Origin: Phycisphaerales bacterium
Lineage (GTDB): Bacteria; Planctomycetota; Phycisphaerae; Phycisphaerales; SM1A02
Assembly: GCA_029246705.1 (NCBI GenBank)
Contig: JAQWMQ010000011.1
Span: 62,001-126,000 of the forward strand
Direction of reading: 5' to 3'
DNA: 64,000 nucleotides
Both the position numbers and the translations under genes were made by a program. The notes under the pieces were generated by a model. The model was not told the origin of the DNA. It was given only the letters and a program-made list of their open reading frames with translations, and did not search any database. Shown here in pieces: positions 1-6,739 of this stretch; position 1 is the first letter of the stretch; each line of letters opens with the position of its first letter.

Positions 1-510
1 GTTGGAGATCAGCATCACCTGCTGGTCGTTGCTGCTCAGGCGGTCCTGGTAGGTGGCCTTGATGCCCGCGATTCGACGGGCTTCACTTCGTGCCTGGTCG
101 AGGTTCACTCGGAAGGATCCCCTGCGGATGGCGACCTTCTGTCCTGCTTCAAGTGAGACCTCGGCATCGACTACGGCCACGCGAATCTCCTCGAGATCAT
201 CGCTGGTCAGGGCGATGACGCGATCCGCGACCTCGTTGTCATGGTTGAGCTGGTGCAGCTGGATGTCGATCTGGGCGATTTCGCCTCGAACTTCGGCGAT
301 CCGATCGGGATACTGGTCTGCCAGACCCTGCAGCTGTCTCCTGAGCGCGACGGGATCCTCGACGAAATCCTCGAAGACATGGTTGGCCATGGTGCGTACT
401 TGATCGAATCCTGCGCCAACCCGTTCAGGGCCTACCAGGATCGTGGTTCCTCCGACGACTGCAGCCGAGATCAAACCCCACCTGAGCAAGCCTTTGGTAG
501 AAAAGAACAT
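1..510 (-). CDS. Membrane-anchored coiled-coil protein, C-terminus cut by window edge
   Basis: Reading the minus strand from an ATG at 508-510 gives an open frame of 170 codons that runs off the left edge without a stop. The N-terminus (residues 1-30) is a short basic segment followed by a hydrophobic stretch, WGLISAAVVGGTTILVG, which is a signal anchor or uncleaved signal peptide. From about residue 45 the chain is rich in charged residues and Gln/Leu with heptad-like spacing, so a long coiled coil is likely. It is probably an envelope-anchored structural protein, but I recognise no family. It is transcribed divergently from the sigma factor-kinase pair that starts about 200 bases away, so the two units may share control. 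It is real rather than a shadow because the frame has an export signal and regular codon use, while the overlapping plus-strand frames give Ser/Arg-rich nonsense. Confidence 0.7.
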   Translation of the reverse strand, partial: MFFSTKGLLRWGLISAAVVGGTTILVGPERVGAGFDQVRTMANHVFEDFVEDPVALRRQLQGLADQYPDRIAEVRGEIAQIDIQLHQLNHDNEVADRVIALTSDDLEEIRVAVVDAEVSLEAGQKVAIRRGSFRVNLDQARSEARRIAGIKATYQDRLSSNDQQVMLISN

Positions 511-707
511 GGTTGAATACTCCTTCAAGACACTCCCGAATCCTTTGTCCATTCATGGTGTCCGCACCGTGCGGCTCTGTCGTGGATTTCGGCCCTGCAT
601 GTCCTGTCCCCATGTGATTGGGAATCCTCAATCTCAATTTCAGCCAGTAGTGTGTAGGCATGGCTGAAATCCTTCAGCCGGTGTCGCCAATAAGGAGTGT
701 GGCCCGA

Positions 708-1445
708 ATGAACCCCCTCACGACTGGATTTATCCGCAGGCTCCGCGACCGCGACGAGTCCGCGTGGTTCGAGTTGTGGGAGGTCTTCGGACCCGTGATT
801 CGTCACCAGCTTCATCGCTGGGGACGGGGTTCGGTCGGAGTCGAAACGGTTCGCGATCTGACTCAGGAGACCTTGGCAGCACTTTCTGGAGCCATTGACC
901 GTTATGACCCTGCTCGAGGCGCACGATTCAGTACCTGGCTGCTCTCGATCGCGAAGCATGTGCTTGGCGATGAGCTGGATCGTCGAAACGCCCAGAAAAG
1001 AAACAGCGGCCGCCGTCCAATCGCCCTGGACGAATCCTTCATGGGTGAGTGGGGGGGCGCCAAGCCCGATGAACTCTACGAACAGAACGTCTTCCAGGCC
1101 AAGGTCTACGCCGCGATCCGTGCGGCCGAGTCCGATTGCGACTTCCTTCAGTTCCAGGTTTTCAGGATGCGCGTTCTCGACGGTATCCAGGGGAAGGATG
1201 TCGCTGAACAGCTCGGAGTCAGTGCTCCCACGGTCACACGTCATCTGCAACGGGTCAGGTCGATGCTTCGAGATCAGCTTGCGACGATCGTGGCGACCTA
1301 CAGTTTCACCGCAGATGAGCGGAGTGAACTCGATCAGGCTGGACTGGTCGGAGACGACGGGCTCTTCGATGAAGCCATCGCCGACATCTGGCACCGACAA
1401 ACCGAACTGGTTCGCGAGGATGAAATCCGTGCGACCCACGGCTGA
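708..1445 (+). CDS. Sigma-70 family RNA polymerase sigma factor (ECF-like)
   Basis: A 245-residue two-domain sigma factor. Region 2 covers about residues 15-95 (core binding and -10 recognition, including DLTQETLAAL and the aromatic/basic FSTWLLSIAKH segment). Region 4, a helix-turn-helix for the -35 element, covers about residues 148-190 (KDVAEQLGVSAPTVTRHLQR). A 50-residue acidic C-terminal extension follows and could bind a partner. I start at the ATG at 708 because TAAGGAG lies about 10 bases upstream; an in-frame ATG at 660 has no such site. The stop is 24 bases before the membrane kinase gene, so the two form one transcript, a pairing common in planctomycetes where a Ser/Thr kinase controls the sigma factor. 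That control is inferred; no target promoter is visible. Confidence 0.9.
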   Translation: MNPLTTGFIRRLRDRDESAWFELWEVFGPVIRHQLHRWGRGSVGVETVRDLTQETLAALSGAIDRYDPARGARFSTWLLSIAKHVLGDELDRRNAQKRNSGRRPIALDESFMGEWGGAKPDELYEQNVFQAKVYAAIRAAESDCDFLQFQVFRMRVLDGIQGKDVAEQLGVSAPTVTRHLQRVRSMLRDQLATIVATYSFTADERSELDQAGLVGDDGLFDEAIADIWHRQTELVREDEIRATHG

Positions 1446-1469
1446 TCCCATGTATAGGAGTCTATTCCA

Positions 1470-3848
1470 ATGATCTCTTTCAGCGGCTTGATTTCAGTAC
1501 TTCTGATCCTGGGCGTGGCGCTGGGAATGGGACTGGCCCTGTTGCTTGGCGTGAAGTTCATCGCTGCATTTCTGGGTCGGATCTTCGCATTCATCGGAGG
1601 TGTCGTCCTCGATGTCTTCGCCTTCGTCGGCTGTCTGCTCGGGTTCCTGGTCTCTATGCCCATGGCAGTCTGCTTTCTCGTGATCGGTCGCTGGCAGAGG
1701 GCGAACACGTTCGCCCGTTGGTTTGGTGACAGTGCCTGCGGGATCGTCCGCCATCCATTGAATGCGATCCTGGTCCGACCCCTGAGATTGATCTATCTGA
1801 ATGGCCCCGCGGATGCGATCGCCGAAGCTCTTCCTGGAGCCGTGGTCAAAAGGGTTCCGAGTGTCACGGAGACGGTTGAGTACGAAGAGTTCTCTCGTGC
1901 CGCCAACCCCGGCAGATTGAACCGGGATCCCCTGAAGCCGTTCCGGAACGATGACGGCACGATGAATTTCCCCGGATTCAAGATCGTCGGAAAACTGAAG
2001 CCCGGTGGTTCCGGTGCCAAACTGTACATCGCACGACCTGATGCGAGTCGACGAGCTCGTCTGGAAGGTCAGCCGTTCGAGGTCGTGATCAAGTCTTTCA
2101 TGCTGGAGCAGGGTTCCACACTACCTGCCATCGTGAGGGAATCTCGTGCACTTGAAAGCGCCCGATCAATGGGGCTGGTTCTTGAACATCACCTCGACGT
2201 CGAGCACTTCTGGTACGTGATGCCCTACCACGACGGGGATTCGCTCAGCACCGTCGTCAACAGGGAGCACCATGCGAGCTCCACTCGCGAGCTGCGTGGA
2301 GAGCAGCTCGTCGATGCCGTCGGTCACGTTCGAGATCTGGTGGTGACCCTGGTCCATTTCCACGAGGCGGGGCTCTGGCACAAGGACGTGAAGCCCGACA
2401 ACCTCATCGTTCATGACGGCCGGGCGCACCTGGTCGACCTCGGACTGGTGACCTCGTTGCAGTCAGCCCTCACCCTGACCACCCACGGTACGGAGTACTT
2501 TCGTGACCCCGAGCTTGTTCGCATGGCTCTTCGTGGTGTCAAGGTGCACGAAGTCGATGGTTCGAAGTTCGACATCTACGGTGCCGGAGCGGTGCTTTAT
2601 TACGTGCTTGAAAACGACTTTCCCGCTCACGGTGGTTTGAGCGATTTCTCGCGCAAGGTTCCCGACGCCCTCATGTGGATCGTCCGGCGTGCCATGGCGG
2701 ACTACGGGAAGCGCTACGAGAACTCCCGGAATTTCCTGGCCGATCTGGACACGGTTCTTGCTGCCGATGACATCTGGTCGATCCGGCCGGCCGAACTGCC
2801 ATCGATGGCCGAGGGTGTCCAGGAATCCGCACCTCCGCCTCCACCCTATGCGCGAACCACTCGCGTACCTCCGGTCCTGCCCGTACCCCGGCCCGTGACT
2901 GGGTATTTTTCTCGCCGGGGCTCGTTCGTCTGGGCAGCGAAGCGTAATGTCGCCGCCATCAAGAGAGAGAAACCGGTCATTCGTCGCAGGGTCGTGGCCG
3001 AGCGGCCTCCCGTTGCCGCCGACAGGCCCAGTGCATTGTTGTTCGTGATCGGGATCATGGCGCTGGCTTCGATCGGATGGGTGATGTTCCTGATGATTCC
3101 CTTCTCATCCGTCAACGATGAAACCGACTGGGCCGCTTTCGCAACCGACACCTTGGGAGAGAGCGCCACCACGGTGACCCTGGTCGCGCCCGGCAGCTTC
3201 GAACGAATCCTTCTGGTTCAGGACGAAGACGAGCACCTGCGATCCGGTGAACTGGCCAAAGCCGTCGATTCCATCATCGCCTGGTACGCATCACGCGAGT
3301 TCATCGTTGATTCGAAGCCCGATATGGATTCACTGGGTCTCATTCTTTCCAACGGAGGTCTTGGTGAGTACATGAGCGAGGTCCCGGTGGAATTCGGTGA
3401 GGCACTTGATTCCCAAGGCTACTCCGCCATCGCACGTGTGGTGGAGGACAAAAGAGGGGACATCATGCTCCAGATCGTGACCCGTTCGAACCAGATCTTG
3501 AACATGCCCTTCGATGGTGATTTCGAGGAGGTCGAGTTGTGGGTCCCGGATGCCGGACTGCTTCCAGGCCAGAGCATGGTCGGTGCAACCCTTGAATTCT
3601 CGATCTCCCGCATCGACCTCGTCCGGCCTTCTGGGGTATCTTGCAATCTTCAGAACCCGTTGGAGTCGATTGCATGGACACCCATCCCGGAACCAGACTT
3701 CGAACCCTCATGGATCAGGGCACCGTACCCGCACCCGGTGCCTTCAACGCTCTTGTCGCCCGAGCGGTGGCGGATGCAGGCTTTCCCGCCACCTACATCT
3801 CCGGAGGCGCCACGGCCAATGTGGCCGGCTATCCGGATGTCGGCCTGA
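1470..3848 (+). CDS. Membrane-bound Ser/Thr protein kinase
   Basis: A 792-residue protein. Residues 5-75 contain two or three hydrophobic spans. The kinase domain runs from about residue 168 to 435: a glycine-rich loop (LKPGGSGAKLYIA), an ATP-binding Lys at 208 (VVIKS), a catalytic loop HKDVKPDN at 304-311 (HKD instead of HRD, with Asp306 kept) and a metal-binding DLG at 323-325 in place of DFG. A Pro-rich linker, another transmembrane span at 521-545 and an extracytoplasmic domain follow. The start ATG has TAGGAG nine bases upstream. The gene follows the sigma factor by 24 bases and is its likely regulator. The last ~58 codons overlap the prpB gene in another frame and encode a Pro/Arg/Trp-rich tail unlike the rest, so the natural stop may have been lost or a frameshift (or sequencing error) may lie near 3600-3670. 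Confidence 0.88.
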   Translation: MISFSGLISVLLILGVALGMGLALLLGVKFIAAFLGRIFAFIGGVVLDVFAFVGCLLGFLVSMPMAVCFLVIGRWQRANTFARWFGDSACGIVRHPLNAILVRPLRLIYLNGPADAIAEALPGAVVKRVPSVTETVEYEEFSRAANPGRLNRDPLKPFRNDDGTMNFPGFKIVGKLKPGGSGAKLYIARPDASRRARLEGQPFEVVIKSFMLEQGSTLPAIVRESRALESARSMGLVLEHHLDVEHFWYVMPYHDGDSLSTVVNREHHASSTRELRGEQLVDAVGHVRDLVVTLVHFHEAGLWHKDVKPDNLIVHDGRAHLVDLGLVTSLQSALTLTTHGTEYFRDPELVRMALRGVKVHEVDGSKFDIYGAGAVLYYVLENDFPAHGGLSDFSRKVPDALMWIVRRAMADYGKRYENSRNFLADLDTVLAADDIWSIRPAELPSMAEGVQESAPPPPPYARTTRVPPVLPVPRPVTGYFSRRGSFVWAAKRNVAAIKREKPVIRRRVVAERPPVAADRPSALLFVIGIMALASIGWVMFLMIPFSSVNDETDWAAFATDTLGESATTVTLVAPGSFERILLVQDEDEHLRSGELAKAVDSIIAWYASREFIVDSKPDMDSLGLILSNGGLGEYMSEVPVEFGEALDSQGYSAIARVVEDKRGDIMLQIVTRSNQILNMPFDGDFEEVELWVPDAGLLPGQSMVGATLEFSISRIDLVRPSGVSCNLQNPLESIAWTPIPEPDFEPSWIRAPYPHPVPSTLLSPERWRMQAFPPPTSPEAPRPMWPAIRMSA

Positions 3849-4537
3849 TCTCCCTGACGGAAATGTGCCGGAGCATCCAGGAGATCTCACGCGCCAGCGG
3901 ACTGCCGACCATCGTCGATGCCGACACGGGATACGGCGAGATCGAAACCTCCATCAGAACCATCCACGAATACGAGCGTGCCGGGGCTGCGGCTCTGCAT
4001 CTCGAGGACCAGGTCTTCCCCAAGCGGTGCGGGCATCTCGACGGCAAGACCCTCGTGTCTACCGAAGAGATGTGCGAGAAGATCTCCGCGATGGCCCGGG
4101 CCCGGATCCACCCCGACTTCGTCATCATCGCGCGGACCGATGCCCATGGTGTGCACGGGATCGAAGAGGCGATCAAGCGTGCGAATGCCTATCGGGAGGC
4201 GGGGGCCGACGTGATCTTTCCCGAAGGGCTGCAGACGGACGAGCAGTTCGCCGAGGTCGCCAAGGGGTCGCCCGGCCACCTGCTCGCCAACATGACCGAG
4301 TTCGGCAAGACGCCGATCATCCCGCTGTCGCGGTTCGAGGAGCTCGGGTACTCGATCGTGATCTACCCCCTGAGCATGATGCGGGTCGCCATGGGCGCGG
4401 TCGTTCGAGGCCTCGAGGCATTGAAGAAGGATGGCTCGGTCGAGAGTCTCCTCGAGGACATGCACGACCGGGCGAGCCTCTATGAACTCCTTGGATACAC
4501 GCCGGGGTCGCACTGGGTCTTTCCCGGAACCAAGTGA
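3674..4537 (+). CDS. prpB: 2-methylisocitrate lyase (PEP mutase/isocitrate lyase superfamily)
   Basis: A 287-residue enzyme that cleaves 2-methylisocitrate to pyruvate and succinate, the last step of the methylcitrate cycle for propionyl-CoA. The barrel shows the metal-binding VDADTGYG segment (Asp82 and Asp84) and the catalytic KRCGH loop with Cys119 and His121; EDQVFPKRCGHL is diagnostic of the isocitrate lyase/PrpB group. The length is normal for PrpB, and shorter than isocitrate lyase proper. I prefer the ATG at 3674 to an in-frame ATG at 3641 because the chain then begins like other PrpB proteins. The 5' end lies inside the annotated 3' end of the kinase gene. Methylcitrate synthase follows within 1 kb, with an opposed lipoprotein gene between, and PrpD is encoded far away at about 60 kb. 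Confidence 0.88.
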   Translation: MDTHPGTRLRTLMDQGTVPAPGAFNALVARAVADAGFPATYISGGATANVAGYPDVGLISLTEMCRSIQEISRASGLPTIVDADTGYGEIETSIRTIHEYERAGAAALHLEDQVFPKRCGHLDGKTLVSTEEMCEKISAMARARIHPDFVIIARTDAHGVHGIEEAIKRANAYREAGADVIFPEGLQTDEQFAEVAKGSPGHLLANMTEFGKTPIIPLSRFEELGYSIVIYPLSMMRVAMGAVVRGLEALKKDGSVESLLEDMHDRASLYELLGYTPGSHWVFPGTK

Positions 4538-4548
4538 GCCGGTGCTTC

Positions 4549-5286
4549 TCAGGAATCCTTGACGTCGTACGGACCGAGATCGGGGATGTGGTTGCTGCCG
4601 GGCTTGATGCTTTCCGGCCGTGCGGCGGCATTGCCCCGGTCGAAGATGATGGGCCCTTCACTCGGTCCCCACACCTGCCGTCCTGACGCGTCGTAGCCTC
4701 GGCGCCAGCTCCTGATCTCCAGTGACCCCAGAGTCAGTTCCTCGGTCTGGTAGCTCGCTCCAGCCCGAGTCGAACTGCAGTCGGTGCCCCTGGTTCCGCC
4801 CGAGATCGAACCCTTCAGTGTCTTCTTCAAGTGGAGCCCGCAGCTTCCAAGCAGGCTGAGTTCGAAGGGGGCCATGGTCTTGAAGCTGTCAGGGTCACGC
4901 CAGGATCCGGCGAACCTGGATGCATTGCCCGAAAGTGCATAAGTCTGCAGCAGCAGCCCGCCGTTCAGGTCGTCGGTGATCTTGAAGATCACCTGGCGCG
5001 TCGGCTTGTAGCCTGAATTCGCCGCAATCTCTTCCGAGTACACCCACAAGGCGTTCATCTCGCTGGTCCAGATGGCGCACTGATGCAGTTTCAGGCGCGG
5101 GGAATCGGGATTCGCCCTGACCTGTGCCTGGTTCTCGAATGAACCGACCATCCACTTCTGGCAGCGGACGGCCAACTCCGAGAAGGGAGGCATGATTTCG
5201 GGGTCGCTGCTGATCTTCGGTCCGCAGGCAACAACTGTTGCAAGCAGTGCAAGTGTGAACGTGAAGATGGTGTTTCGTGCGGTCAT
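4549..5286 (-). CDS. CpcT/CpeT-family lipoprotein
   Basis: A 245-residue exported protein whose signal peptide ends in a lipobox-like VVAC (Cys about residue 21), so it is probably a lipoprotein. The mature part has the layout of the CpcT/CpeT family: a WMVGSFENQAQ opening, a W-x-Y-S-E strand, a GCxL/SCGLHL segment, a Gly-Thr-x-Cys pair near the middle, a GASYQTEEL strand and a final WGPSEGPIIF motif. In cyanobacteria this fold attaches bilins to phycobiliproteins. Nothing in the window suggests phycobilisomes, so here it more likely binds a lipophilic or tetrapyrrole ligand at the membrane; that is inference. It is convergent with prpB, with 11 bases between the stops, and divergent from prpC. 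Confidence 0.72.
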   Translation of the reverse strand: MTARNTIFTFTLALLATVVACGPKISSDPEIMPPFSELAVRCQKWMVGSFENQAQVRANPDSPRLKLHQCAIWTSEMNALWVYSEEIAANSGYKPTRQVIFKITDDLNGGLLLQTYALSGNASRFAGSWRDPDSFKTMAPFELSLLGSCGLHLKKTLKGSISGGTRGTDCSSTRAGASYQTEELTLGSLEIRSWRRGYDASGRQVWGPSEGPIIFDRGNAAARPESIKPGSNHIPDLGPYDVKDS

Positions 5287-5346
5287 GGGTCTCTCGATGG
5301 GGTTTTTGTGCAGTTCCTATCTATCGGCATCGTGTACATGACAATC

Positions 5347-5355
5347 TGATAGAAT
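5347..5355 (+). promoter_or_regulatory. Extended -10 promoter candidate for prpC
   Basis: The sequence TGATAGAAT reads as an extended -10 element (TGN followed by TAGAAT) about 65 bases before the prpC start. No convincing -35 box sits 16-18 bases upstream, which fits an extended -10 promoter. Motif only. Confidence 0.4.
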
Positions 5356-5365
5356 CCTCGATCCT

Positions 5366-5390
5366 GCCCTCAAACCGCCGGTTTCAGGGC
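5366..5390 (+). other. Stem-loop in the prpC leader
   Basis: GCCCT and AAACC on the left pair with GGTTT and AGGGC on the right, with one C-C mismatch and a GCC loop. It lies between the putative -10 element and the prpC start and is followed by TTCTT, so it could act as a leader hairpin or weak attenuator. Function unknown. Confidence 0.4.
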
Positions 5391-5420
5391 TTCTTGGCAC
5401 CCTTATGAGGCAGACAGACG

Positions 5421-6566
5421 ATGTCGACCACCCAGAAGTCACCAGACACCCGTGGACTCGCCGGGCAGACCATCGGCGAAACCAAGGTGTGCTCGGTCAA
5501 CCAGACCCAGCTGATCTATCGCGGTTTCGAGATAGCCGATCTTGCGGCGAACGCCACCTTCGAGGAGGTCGCCTTCCTGTTGATCATGGGGAACAAGCCG
5601 TCTGCCGATGAACTCGCCTCGTTCAACGAGGTGCTCACGCAGGAACGGTCGGTGCCTGATGACCTGCTTGATGAGATCGGTCTGATCGCCAGGGATCCGG
5701 AAGTCCACCCGATGGACATCCTGAGGACCGGCATCTCGATGCTGGCCCATCGTGACCCCGAGTGCGAGGACAACTCGTACGAAGCGGAGCGTCGCAAGTC
5801 GGTTCGACTGCTGGCCAAGATCCCGACCGTCATCGGAGCCAGCCAGGCTGCACGTGACGAGCGATCAAGGGTCGATCCTGATCCGTCACTCAGCCACGCC
5901 GGCAACGTTCTCTGGCTGATGACCGGCAAGAAGCCCTCCGAGATCGCGGCCAAGGTCATGGACGTCTCGCTCGTTCTCTACGCCGAGCATGATTTCAATG
6001 CATCGACCTTCACCTGTCGCGTGATCGCATCGACCAACAGCGATCTGCACTCCGCGGTCTGCGGTGGCATCGGCGCACTCAAGGGCAACCTGCACGGTGG
6101 CGCGAACGAAGCGGCGATGGACATGCTCAAGGACATCATGAACGACACCGAGGACGGTTCGATTTCCGTCGACGCCTGGATGCAGCGTGCATTCGAGGAG
6201 AAGCGCAAGCTCATGGGCTTCGGCCACCGTGTCTACAAGAACGGCGACCATCGCGCCGGGATTCTCCGGGAATGGGGACTCAAGTTCGCGAAAGAGGTCG
6301 ACCCGACCATGCAGAAGTGGTTCGATCTCGGCGACGAGGTCCAGGCGATCATGCTCCGCGACAAGAACATCCATCCGAACGTGGATTTCCCCTGCGGAAT
6401 GACCTACTTCTCCATGGGCATCCCGGTGCCCCAGTACACCCCGATCTTCGTGGCCAGTCGGATCACCGGTTGGTGCGCCCACGTCATGGAGCAGCACCAG
6501 AACAACCGCATCATCCGTCCACTCGCGGAATACACCGGACCCGAACTCTCCAACTGGAACGGTTGA
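5421..6566 (+). CDS. prpC: 2-methylcitrate synthase / citrate synthase
   Basis: A 381-residue citrate synthase family enzyme that condenses propionyl-CoA (or acetyl-CoA) with oxaloacetate. The catalytic triad is visible: His225 in GNLHGGANE, His269 in GFGHRVYK and Asp322 in NVDFPCGM. The length and the PCGMTYFSMGIP segment fit the short methylcitrate synthase type better than the ~430-residue hexameric citrate synthases. It lies about 0.9 kb after prpB on the same strand, which also favours a role in propionate metabolism, although such enzymes often use both acyl-CoAs. A strong terminator hairpin follows 40 bases after the stop, so prpC ends its own transcript. Confidence 0.85.
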   Translation: MSTTQKSPDTRGLAGQTIGETKVCSVNQTQLIYRGFEIADLAANATFEEVAFLLIMGNKPSADELASFNEVLTQERSVPDDLLDEIGLIARDPEVHPMDILRTGISMLAHRDPECEDNSYEAERRKSVRLLAKIPTVIGASQAARDERSRVDPDPSLSHAGNVLWLMTGKKPSEIAAKVMDVSLVLYAEHDFNASTFTCRVIASTNSDLHSAVCGGIGALKGNLHGGANEAAMDMLKDIMNDTEDGSISVDAWMQRAFEEKRKLMGFGHRVYKNGDHRAGILREWGLKFAKEVDPTMQKWFDLGDEVQAIMLRDKNIHPNVDFPCGMTYFSMGIPVPQYTPIFVASRITGWCAHVMEQHQNNRIIRPLAEYTGPELSNWNG

Positions 6567-6606
6567 GCTGCTCGGTCCTGCGACAGGCATACAGCGATGA
6601 AAATGA

Positions 6607-6636
6607 AGCGGCGGAGCCCGAAGGGGCTCCGCCGCT
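6607..6636. terminator. Rho-independent terminator after prpC
   Basis: A perfect 13-bp stem, AGCGGCGGAGCCC against GGGCTCCGCCGCT, with a GAAG loop, followed by GTCTTCTGT. It lies between the convergent prpC and subtilase genes and may serve both, although the T-tract is short on the plus strand. Confidence 0.75.
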
Positions 6637-6739
6637 GTCTTCTGTCCGTTCGGTTTCGAGGAGCAGGCGACTGATGGCCGGGATATCAGTCGCCGGATTC
6701 CGAACGGACGAGACTGTCAACGACAGTGGAAACTCGAAG

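Noticed and set aside
525-1451. Minus-strand ORF opposite the sigma factor gene
   Set aside because: Shadow of a well-conserved sigma factor with no motif of its own. The same reasoning applies to the long ORFs at 10695-12017, 28185-29714, 42285-43319, 47235-48758, 58114-59364 and 60735-61814.
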